NCBI GenBank assembly: GCA_933207985.1
Contig: OW240914.1
Coordinates: 290,242,601 to 290,306,600 of the forward strand
Source of the DNA: Pelobates cultripes
Lineage: Eukaryota > Chordata > Amphibia > Anura > Pelobatidae
Length of the DNA: 64,000 nucleotides
Direction: 5' to 3'
How positions within the stretch are numbered: position 1 is the stretch's first letter; every line of letters starts with the position of its first letter. Shown here piece by piece: positions 44,801 to 56,800 of the stretch. The position numbers were made by a program, and so were the translations under genes. The notes beneath the pieces are model-generated. The model did not search any database. It was not told where the DNA came from and saw nothing but the letters and a program-made list of their open reading frames with translations.

Positions 44801-47800
44801 GTGTGATTTTAGAAGGCATTTAATGTGGACAAAAATTTGCACATGTATATTTAGAAATAATATTATCAATACCCGTTTTCGGTAAATCCCTGAAAGTTAT
44901 TGCTCTTCAGTGGGTTACTCACAAATTCTAACTTAATTTTCTGTGAATGTTTTGAACTTATTCCATCCTGTAATATTTATTAACGAACACCTTTTTTGCA
45001 CTCGTCGTCATTCCAGCAGCTTTTTTAAAAGATGCCAGAATTTCAAGTATCTCTAACCTTTTAAAAACCCTTCCCTACCAAACCCCACGTGAAGCAGAAT
45101 AATAGCAAACGTAAACAAACTCACCTTCCTGTATATTTCTCATCATACCAACAAACTAGATAATTTTTCATGAAAACCTTTGTCTTTGTGTGTATCTGTA
45201 GAGAGCTGCGCATTATCTCAACCCCTTCTACTCTAGGTGCAGTACAGGATAGTGTTCAGTAGTGCAAAATTAAATAGATCTGTATAAGAGGAATATATGC
45301 TCTTTTTTTAGAAAGGAAAAAAAAAAAGGTAAATAGAATGTGTTACTTGTTCAATGTAGCATACCAATAGTGTACCCCCACTATGTTCCCTTCATCAGTA
45401 GAGAACCATCTGCCCTTTTTTCAGTGTAGAATGGAATGCAGGGCTCGAGGTTTGTTAAACCAATGCCTGGAATTTATTTGTAGACTTCCAAATATCACTT
45501 CTAAACGCATCTGAGAAAATTACACCCAGTATGCGACTCAAGTTTTATTGCATGCTCTTTTTTTAGGTGAAGCGCAAAGCTGCTGTTTTAGCTGAAATGC
45601 AAGCTTTCCTACAGAGGAGGATTGAAGAAGATGAAAAGATGCAGCGGGATATTGAAAATATCATGCAGGAAATAAGCTTGTAATTATATCAAAAATGATT
45701 TGGAAAAAACAGTGTTGACCCTTTCCATAATAACCCAATTTTAAGACCATAATATTTGCCTGAAGTAGATAACACCCCAGTTGGTAATTTTATAAATCTG
45801 CGGAACTGACCAGAGGTGCACTAGGAGATCTGTTAAGTATATCTTTACTGCAGTGCCCATTCTTTCCCAGGGCTTCTCCAGGCTTATTTGGACCTAGACT
45901 AAATGGCCCAGACGTTGGTTAAGCAATAGGATGGAAATAAGGCAAGATGGAGCTGGTAGGCAAGCAGACAGGGCAGGCCCAAAATACTTTTTTTGCCTAT
46001 GTCTAAGGATAAAATGGATGGTGCCCTGGTTATTAGAACCCTCCAGTCTTTAGGCACAGGGAATACACACAACTGTATCCAACCCATAGTTGGATGTGTC
46101 AGCCTGGAGACAGGAAAATCATAGTTCAAGAATGCTACACCTGGACATGCATAAGCTGCTGAAGACTTTGATAGTAATTGTCAACTAACCTAAATTTACT
46201 GTTTAGTGAATAAACCACTTAAATGTCTTCTTTCAAAATACTAACTGTGGAGGACGGCACGCCGACTGGGTACCTCCGCCAATCACGCTTCCTAGTGCTC
46301 TCCGAGTACCATAAGTACCGTACCGGACACCATAACCACTGTAGCCCCCTTAGTCGCCGCAGCTTGGCTGGGGTCTTGCCATCCCTTCCCACCCTGTACC
46401 AAACACCTGGATCCAGGTCCCAGTGGGAAGACCTCTCCTCCAAGAGAGTATAATAATCCAAAGCGCAGTATAGCAATTCCCCCCCACACATGAGCCAAGG
46501 CTTAATGCTGGGAAGTAGTCTGTTTAATGGAAGCACAGTCACAGAATTTATACAAGTTATAAACTCCTCCTCTGTGCCTGAGAGATAATTGAGTCAGGAA
46601 CTGTACTAACTCAATTATCTCCGGTACAGAAAAACACAAATTTTTCAGACACCCCAAAAGTACCCCCAAAACACATGAAAACCCCACAAAGTTACATCCC
46701 CTGATAGCCCCGATCTGGGTGACCAACATATTAAAAAACCACCCAGATCGGTTCAGGGGTTCGGGATTTCTAGGGAAGTAATAATTTGACCGACCGTGCA
46801 CATGGCCCTATGCCCAAAACAGTTCCATGAATTCAGTGCTAATGGTCGGTCAAGTTCGGTAGTTTAAAAATGAACAAACTACCGAATATAGTCAATAGTC
46901 CTACCATGGACCTTGTTCCCCTCATCCAGATGAACAATTCCACCGAACAGTGCCCTTCTAGGTACAATCTGAACACAGGCGATGATGGAAGTCCAGTGGT
47001 GTTCGAAGGTTTCCGTGTCCAATTTGAGTTCCGTGAACACCACTGCCTGCGTTCATGTGAAGAAGATGGCCGCCACCTCGTGGTCGTTCATAAGAATTGC
47101 GGCCACCCAGACGAACTAGTAGAACACTGCGGTTAGAATCGTTAGGATGATGATAGGGCTTAACAAGCTCCCGGGTGGTCCATGGTTCGTGCGCCTGTTC
47201 GGTTCCCGAACAGCATAAGAAAATGGCACAAACTAAGTCTTTTAACAGGCTTATTGCAGGGCCCATAGCATTTGGGCAGGAGGCTAGCCAGCAGGCCCAT
47301 CCAGGAACACGTGGCAGAGGCATTTCTGCCACGCTAACCAATTTCAATACTTCCCAGAAATTGTCCAGACTTCCTGCTTATGAACTGTAGTTCTTTTTAT
47401 TCTCACTCAGTCAGATGCTGCCTGAACACATTTGCATGTAAATTGTTGCTGTAGAAAGGGTGCGCTCTTATTGTTCCCATTAAATAGAACAGTTTAATGA
47501 TGCCATGTTTATATAAAGTGTCAATAAATCACTGCTTAGCATGATGCCAATTAAAACGACATGGGTAAAGGAACCATAGGAGTGGGCGAGGGTTAAGTTA
47601 GGGGTACATTTATTAGGAGTCAGTTAGGTTTAAATAGAACTAGTGGATAGGAGGTTCCTGCCTTGAAAATAACATGGACATTATCCCCCATGATTCCAAG
47701 CAGTTTGAAGCTGAGAATTAGATCATTTCTATCTAAACCAGGGCTGCCCAACAGATAGATCCCCAGATGTTGTAAAACTTCAACTCCCATGATGCTTTGC

Positions 47801-50800
47801 ATGCATTTAGAATGACAAAGCATCATGGGAGTTGTAGTTCAACAACATCTGGGGATCTACCTATTTGGCAGGCCTGTTCTAAACCAACCTGCAATGGTAC
47901 TGGTATAACAGGATTTAATAATTAAACTGTTGCTAATCTTCCTTCTTTCAGGCTACGAAATGAGAAAATGAAATTTCAGCTAAGTCTGGTTGTCCAGTTC
48001 CTTCTCAAACAGGGACAGGTGGAAATTGAAATCCCAGACTTGATTCCTAATTATCAGGATGCCTTGCTCCTTCACAGGAGTGCGATTGAAGAGTTAAATG
48101 GCAGAATACAGGTAAATTAGAGACCTTTCCAATATGAACCAAACAGGCAGGAATTTATTACATGATGGCATGCAGCAGGCTAATAGTTATCTCAAGTTAT
48201 CTCATGCATTCATTCAAGTTAATAATGTATCCAAACATGACTCATGGCAGAAGCTGCTTTATTCTCTTTTGCACTATTACTATTATGACATCGCAATGAA
48301 CCATTTTTGGCATACTTACACCAAGTAGTATCATAGCTGAATCATGGAACGTTGTGCATTACTTTTCCATATTGTTTCCCTTTTCATTTCCTTAGAATGT
48401 TGGAGAACAGAAAATTGCAAGCATGGTAGAATGCAAAGATTTCCGAAAAGGAATTTTTCAGCTTGAATGGGAAAATAAAAAAATACAAATGGAGATGGAA
48501 GATCTGAAACAGAAATCCAGGGATATTACAATGCTCCGCGTTACAAAAGAACTCCAATTTGTAAGACTTACATTTGCTATCATTCATTTAAAACATCTGA
48601 TGCACATATCCTCCTTATTTCAACAATAACGATTGTTATTCCCAGGCCCATAAATTCACTTCACTCAAGACAGCCATTAACCCAAGATGGTTTTGCTTCT
48701 TGTAGGTCCAGCTAATATCACCTTAAAAGGACACTCAGGACACTAACACAACTTGAATGCAGTTGATAGCTTTTTGCATCATTAAAGGACCACTCTAGGC
48801 ACCCAGACCACTTCAGCTTAATGAAGTGGTCTGGGTGCCAGGTCCAGCTAGGGTTAACCCATTTTTTCATAAACATAGCAGTTTCAGAGAAACTGCTATG
48901 TTTATGAATGGGTTAAGCCTTCCCCTATTTCCTCTAGTAGCTGTCTCATTGACAGCCACTAGAGGCGCTTGCGTGCTTCTCACTGTGATTTTCACAGTGA
49001 GAGCACGCCAGCGTCCATAGGAAAGCATTATGAATGCTTTCCTATGTGACCGGCTGAATGCGCGCGCAGCTCTTGCCGCGCGTGCGCATTCAGCCGACGG
49101 GGAGGAGAAGAGGAGGATCAGAGGAGGAGAGCTCTCCGCCCAACGCTGGAAAAAGGTAAGTTTTACCCCCTTTCCCCCTTCCAGAGCCGTGCGGGAGTGG
49201 GACCCTGAGGGTGGGGGCACCCTCAGGGCACTATAGTGCCAGGAAAACGAGTATGTTTTCCTGGCACTATAGTGGTCCTTTAATATTGTTTTTTGTAGTT
49301 TTTTTTGCATGCTCAGATCTTTATCATTTTTGCACAAAATAAAATTGTTTTGCAGAATGCTGCACTATACACCCCTCATCCCAAAAATCAAGTGAATGCA
49401 CACAGTCTCAGCCCCAACAGAACTGTGTTGTTTTTAATTCACAAACTAGCAGCAAGCAGTCAGAGAAGCTATAAACAGTTAGTGATATTCTTATGATATG
49501 CCTGGCTGCATACACTTATTAAAGAAGTATTTTCTAGAGTGAAGGGGTGTAGCTAAAGAGGCAGGCTTATGGTGTAGCATTCTGCAAAACATTATTATTA
49601 TTTTTGTTTTAGCAAAAACGATATAGATTTGTCAACGCAAACAATACAGCATATTAATGAGGCCAAAACCTATGAAATGCATTAAAGTTGTATTGGTGAA
49701 CGGAGTGTCCCTTTAAGCATGGTGCACTGAGTAGATATGGGTGCTTTTGTAATGAAAAAAAATGGGATTTTATGACATGAGTTGTGGATGTAAATATGGT
49801 AATTGCATATAGGAAAGTGGTTGTTCAGAATAGGAACAGTTATAAGATACCTTAAAGAAAACAAGACTGTAATAACTGGCCTAGAAAGGCAGTGGTAGTG
49901 GCCTCCGGATAAATGACGTCATCACAAAATCTGAAAAGCTTTTTAAAGAGCATGCATGATGATATCACAGAATCTTCATTTTTTTTCAAACATTTGCATA
50001 AATCAATAACTTTTTTCTGTTTCTTAATTTAGTTTCTTAATGAGCCAAATTATTCAAAACGTGTATCTGAACAGATTTCAGATCTAGAAGAAACCCTCAA
50101 CTTACAAGAAAAAGTAAGTATAAGCTTTCTTGCATTTTTTTTTTACATTCTTTATTTAGACTTGAGCAGTAGACAGTGCAGTGTACAATGACAGCAAATA
50201 ATAGTACAAATGTTTAACGTCAGTAGTGACAGAACAATCAGTATCAATAACAGAGGGCTAAAGGATTACAGTATTGTGGTACAAAGTACAGGATGAGAAG
50301 ACATATATACTGCATTGATTTAAATACATGTAAGTTTAGTAATCTTGCATCTTAACATTTATACAGTTGGTGCGAGTGTATATCATTAGACCCGTCTGCT
50401 GAATGCATAGTGGATATCTTAGGTACCAGATGGTTGTCCACTCTCTATGAGGGATCATGTGTTATCTCTATGTTACCCACTCCTTAAGTATTTTTCCTGG
50501 TCTGGGGATATTCCCTTCCGAAGACTAAGAGAGAGAGCAGGAAAAGATAAAGAAGAAGACGGGTCCGCACAAATGAGGTTCCGAGAGAGAGAAAGAGGTG
50601 CGGGGTGTCACTCAGGCACCCCCCAATCAGGGGCTAATAGGTCTACATTAGTTGTCGGCTAAGTCGATTAGTTGAGGAAGGACCCATTGCTCCCACGCCT
50701 TAGTGAAGGTTTTTAGCATTCCTTTTACTTGGGCGGTCAGTTTGTCCATTAAGTATGTATTTTTAAGGTTTAGTAGTACCATGTCAATGCATGGGACCTC

Positions 50801-53800
50801 TGACCCTAACCAGGTTTGAGCTATTGACCTTCTGGCAGCCAGGGCAATTTTGTGAATCAATTTTTGTTCTGGTCTAGTCCATCCATCGAGTGGTGAGAGT
50901 GGTCTAGATAGCAAGAGTACCCATGGGTCCGGCGTCATTGGTCTGTGGAAGATGTTTGTTATTAATTTGCTTTCTTTTCTCCAGAGCATTTGGACCTGGG
51001 GGCAGTCCCACCACATATATTTGTACATGCCTTTATGTCCGCATAGTCTCCAACATTAGTTGGTAGGGGTTTTGTGCATGTGATAAAGCTTGACCAGGGT
51101 AGTGTACCACCGGAACATAGTTTTATATGATTGTTCTTGAATTGTAACACATATTGAGGTCTGCACATTGGCCACCCAGATGTCCTGATGTCCTGCCAGT
51201 CAGTGCCCTCTAGTGTCTCCCCCAGCTCTGTTTCCCACTGATCTGTATAACGCAGTCCCCCCAGTTCTCTGTGCTTAAGTGTGGGTAAAGAAAAAAAAAG
51301 GAAAAATAGGTTGCGCCACAGTTAACTAAACGTAATATAGACTGCAAAAATTTACTTACATATATTGAACAGAGCAAGGAAATATATATTACAAGGTACA
51401 GGTAGTCTTGCCAGTGCTTGAGTTTTGTGTGAATTTAAGTGGATTCTTGGACTTGAACTAGATGAGTTTTCTCAGTGCAGGTTGGAATATGTGAACATAA
51501 AAAAAACACAAAAAACCCTCCAATAGTGTAGATGGCAAATGACCAGAGGAGGAAAGATTCTCAACAATGTGGTATTTACACTCACCTATTGGAGAGCTAA
51601 AACTAGCTCGGATATAATTGGCATTCAGTGGCGTCAATCCCCCACTGGTAGGATATGAGTGATGATAGCCAAACAAAGGTCCTCGGTATTTGGGAGAAAT
51701 AAAAACAAATATAGTGCTCGCTGTGCTTTTAACAAAGCAGATAAATGTAGAAACGTAAAGTACTCACATTTAAGTGAACAGAAATATACTGCTCACTATA
51801 ATAGCGTAGGTGGTACAATCCCCACCTAGGGATTCTTGGGCATGTGACTGCTCCGAAGTAGCTAATGACCAGGTTAAAAATGAAAAAAATAATACTAAAA
51901 AATGTAATTACTAACAAGAAAAGTGAATAAAAAAGGTATATGGCATATATGAATTAAAAAGCCAATATTCCTTTATTAATATACATAAAAAACAAATAAA
52001 AACAGCCTAAACGCGTTTTGCCACACAGGGCTTTTTCAACTGGCAATAGAAACATCAACCTGGTATATGAATGCTTATAAAGGCTTTGTAATCTTATGCT
52101 AATTCAAATTTTGTCACCAAAATTATGTAATTTGCATAATACATATGAGCAGTACAAAACATAAATAGAGTTAATAGAGTTAAAAAATGCATTAAATAAG
52201 TTTAATACAACAATAGAAACATAGCGATATATTTTTGTTGGGGAACATTAAGTTAAGACCATACTTTAAAACTGCAGGGTATCTTTACACAGGAAATTAA
52301 AAACAGAACATAAGTGTTTTTAACATAGTAGTTCCATAATGATGCAGTATCAGTTACGATCATAATTTAAAAACCCATAGCAGTGTTGTTTGGCAAGTGA
52401 AATAGGAGTGAAAATCAAAAAGGTACAGATCGAATTATAATTGTCTGTTAGGTTACAACTTATTTTTGGAGGTAGTAACCTACCTTGTTAGGTCAAGACC
52501 GGAATTCATCTTTAATTTGGTATATATGACCATAGGTCTCAGCTTAAGTGGAAAGATGAAAGGAGGAAAATAGGAGACATGTCAAAAAACATTAAAATAT
52601 ATCTATATGAAGAGAGAAGAAAAGGAAAAATATTTTTTTACAATATTTTTTTTAAAAGTATGTATATGTTTAAAATTTAATAATAAATGTAAAATACAGA
52701 TATATAAAAAAAAAAATTTTTAATAAACTATCGAAGGATAAGTAACATGATGAGTAATAATGAGATATGTTGATACAAAAAAATAATAATAAATTTAAAA
52801 AATATTTTAAATAAAAAATGTAATTATTAAAAATTAAAAAGGTCGAATTCAGCATTTAGCCCTTCTGGAGAGAGGGTTTTAAGCTGTCTCCGCCTCTCCA
52901 TGGAATATTGACTAGTTCTATTCCAATAATTTTTAGATATTTCGGGTCTTTATTGTGTGTTAGAAAGTGTTTAGAGACTGAATGGTTTTCATACCCTATT
53001 CTGATATTACGGCAGTGTTCTGCCAGTCTAACTTTAAGGCATCTTTTGGTCATGCCTATATACTGAAGTCCACACGGACACTCCAACATATATATAACAT
53101 TTCTGGAGTTACAACTGATAAAATCTTTAATTGGGTATGTTCTTTTTGTGTTAGTTGAAGCGAAATGGGTGGTTATAGACTTAGTCGTTTTTTTTTTTTG
53201 CTTTACATTTCTGTTTTGAGGGTTTATGAGGGAACCTCATATCCATAGGTTGCAGCCTTATACTTACCTCAGCTTTAGGTTGATCATACAAGCGCTGATC
53301 CAACATCCACTTCTTTTAAGTGTGGGTAAAGCCTAGTGATGAGGCCCTTTTGGTAAATTTCTGCGTCACAAATCTTTTTGAAGAATGTTAGCTGTGTATG
53401 GGCTGCCTTTTTGATGTGTGATTGTTGGGCAAAGTCCCTGACCTGTAGGTACTGGAAGTAGTCTGATGTTGTTAGTGTTGTCCTGTTTTTAAGTTCATCG
53501 TAGGGGATAATGTTGTCACCTATGTACATTTGATAGATTCTTTGGAGACCCGCATATTCAATCCCTTTAAAGTCTCTAGGTCTCATTCCGGCCATCTCTT
53601 GCATTTTTATTAGCAAATTAACATAAGCAAGATGTATAACTACCTGAAAGTGACATTATCATACCTTTTATCAATGATAGGCCTATTATATTATAGGCTG
53701 CATCACCGATGTAAGATTATACAGTTTCTGAAAATAATGTATGACACAATTAAGCTAATGCAGTTTGTTTTGATACATGCATCCATGACACAACAAATTT

Positions 53801-56800
53801 GACTTTTACCTGTCCTATTAGGGTAATTGTATTTAGGGTAATTATTTAGGGCAATTGTGTATAACAATACCAATAGTTTTAATAATTTAACAATCATAAA
53901 CTATAAAACAGTATCTGGATTTCCAGAAATATAAATAAATAAATAGGAAAACACGTTGATGATATTCTCTTTATAATTACACCAATATGCAGTTGGACTA
54001 CTTTTCATGGTAACAAGATGAATGGGGACATTCTAGTTTAGTTAGCTGGTAATTGGTTCATGTTTAGGATTTGTGAGGGATGTCTTTATGGTTTTGAAAC
54101 CACTGGAATATGTCTGGTAGAAATTAGTTGTATTATTAAAAAACAAACGTTAAACAATTCCAAGCAGCAAAGGATAATGGCCAAGCCAAATTTATCATAA
54201 CATACACTATCCAGCTACATGTGGCTGTCATGTCATGCTATAGAACAAAAATAATGCTTTTAATTATTTATTTTTATTATTATTTAGCAACATGAGAAAA
54301 ATGTGAATGGCTACAAAAGAATCATTAAGGATTTGGAAAAGAACATTAATAAAAAGAATCAAGCCAACAGCCAGTTGGAAAAGGATCTGAAAGACACACT
54401 GCTGTCATTCTCCGAAAGAAAACATATTTATGATGTTGTTGGTGAGTGTGTAAAATATAAACATAAATATATTAGTACAGTGCTAATATTTGCAAATGCA
54501 CCTCACCAGATTATCTGAGTCACTTGTGTTCGGTTAATGGTTGTAATATACAGTATATCAATTTGCATGTTTTGTAAGCTATGTTTTAGATTTGATGGGA
54601 AATTCAAGAAGAAAAAAATAGCACTGATAGAAAATTATTACAAATACTGAATTTAAGATATTTATTATAGACACTGTAATGAAACAGCATTAAAAAAGAC
54701 CTCAGCTCTACTGTAGCAAAGTTTATAATGGCACTTGTCAATAATCTGTTAGAATGACTCCCCTTTTCCTTCCTGACTGCAGATACACCACCCAAACCTA
54801 ACTTTAAAGGGACACTATAGTCACCAAAACAACATTAGCTTAATGAAGCAGTTTTGTGTATAGATTATGCCTCTGAAGTTTCACTGCTTAATTCTCTGCC
54901 ATTTAAGAGTTAAATCACTTTTTTCTGTTTATGCAGCCTTAGCAATCCTGTGACTCACACAGCCTACATGAAACCAAAATGGTTTCATTTTTAATAAGAT
55001 GTAACTTACTTAAAAGTTTTTATCTCCTGCTCTGTAAATTGAACTTTAAAGGACCACTATAGTGCCAGGAAAACATACTCATTTTCCTGGCACTAGAGTG
55101 CCCTGAGGGTGCCCCCACCCTCAGGGTCCCCCTCCTGCCCGGCTCTCGGGAGAGGAAAGGGGTAAAACATAGAAAAGTACCCAAAGATGAGGGCATATGG
55201 AGAGAAGAACCAACGTCTATCTCTCACAATACACTCAACTAAGGGTATGCCCACTAAGAGGGTGTATATAACATCCCCTGGTAAACAAAAATGAATAGAA
55301 ATAAAAAAATATACATGAAAAATAAAAAATACTTTATTGACAAATGAGATTAGATAAAATACATGGGGTCCGGGATGGGGGGATGGCCCATAGTTCGTGA
55401 GATTGTAATGGTACAAAAAGGAGGCAGCCAGGCAGATATGAATCACTCTAAGGCAATACTATAAGCCAATAGGTAAATGGGAGCTTGTGTGTTCAAAGTA
55501 ACGAAACACATTAGTGAACGGGAATTATCTGCACAAAGTGTAATCAAACTCCTATTATGGGAATAACATCGAATAGATAGGGTGTAATTCCCTGGAGTTT
55601 GTAACGAGCTAAAAACCTGTTAATAGAATAGAAAAGAAATCAAGCGGGAAACCTGCTGACTACTAACAGTGAGGTAGACTGAAATCAAAAAATATGTATA
55701 TTCAAAGTAAAGAGAGATGAAATCAAAAGAAGAGAGAATTTCCTCTTATATGTGATGATACCCAGGTACCTCAATTCATCTGTATAGAAGTCAGCCCCAC
55801 AGTTCAAAGAATAACTTTTTTTACCAAGTTAGACTTAGACCTAGGCGGTTCTCCTTTTCTATTACCTCGAGCTGGTAGCTCAGCATAGCGGAACTCATTT
55901 AGAATCTTTAGCCTAGTCAGTTCACTTTCTATTTTATTTACTAAGTCGGATTTGGATCTAGGTGGTTTCTCTTTTTTACTACATTGAGTTGGAAGCTCAG
56001 CTTAACGATTGATCAGCCTAGTTCAGTCAGCCACTTTTTACTCTGCTGTCTGACTTTAGATCTAGGCGTACATTTCGAGTGAGCAGCTCAATATATATTT
56101 AGATATATTCTTTATATTTGTTACCTATACGGTCACTATTTTTCATTTTTTCATTTTTTGATTTGGGCTAGCATGGGGCTCGGTATTTGGGGATGATGTG
56201 CCTGTCGGCTGAGAGTCGTTTTTCTGTCTATGTAGGAAGCAGGGGCAGAGTTTGGAGCCATATTCTATGTACAATTAACTCTGTTTAGTGCAACATTGTA
56301 CACCTTTGCTCTCAAGCAATAATTTCAGGGTACATAGTACTTTGGTCACAAACTTGACAACATTTTGCTACAAACTAGCTATATATTTCTAATACTGCAC
56401 GTTTTGACCTGTACTTGCAGGCAGCCTATTATTCTTTGAACTGTGGGGCTGACTTCTATACAGATGAATTGAGGTACCTGGGTATCATCACATATAAGAG
56501 GAAATTCTCTCTTCTTTTGATTTCATCTCTCTTTACTTTGAATATACATATTTTTTGATTTCAGTCTACCTCACTGTTAGTAGTCAGCAGGTTTCCCGCT
56601 TGATTTCTTTTCTATTCTATTAACAGGTTTTTAGCTCGTTACAAACTCCAGGGAATTACACCCTATCTATTCGATGTTATTCCCATAATAGGAGTTTGAT
56701 TACACTTTGTGCAGATAATTCCCGTTCACTAATGTGTTTCGTTACTTTGAACACACAAGCTCCCATTTACCTATTGGCTTATAGTATTGCCTTAGAGTGA

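Larger units (their letters stand above)
51291..53315 (-). mobile_element. Penelope-like element fragment inserted in the LINE
   Basis: Flanked by ttaagtgtgggtaaag at 51275-51290 and 53316-53331, a 16-bp target duplication. Minus-strand frame 53089-52856 (open upstream to about 53190) encodes [20 protein letters not shown] and [12 protein letters not shown], the GIY-YIG endonuclease domain of Penelope-like elements. About 1.5 kb of noncoding 3' sequence follows. The RT part is missing, so the copy is 5'-truncated. Confidence 0.82.
50134..53608 (-). mobile_element. 5'-truncated L1/Tx1-like LINE, minus strand, interrupted
   Basis: On the minus strand, 53600-53332 encodes [18 protein letters not shown] and [13 protein letters not shown]. 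After the insertion it continues from 51290 with [13 protein letters not shown] (after a 1-base frameshift), then [16 protein letters not shown] and [15 protein letters not shown], the usual C-terminus. The 3' end is an A-tail (T-run at 50134-50144) next to an AATAAA-type signal. tcttgcatttt occurs at both ends (about 50128 and 53597), a likely target duplication. Confidence 0.78.

Noticed and set aside
45680..45683. Stop codon TAA right after exon 29 as a premature end of the gene
   Set aside because: It lies inside the GT donor of the intron. Splicing to 47952 restores a conserved Leu codon and the family sequence continues.
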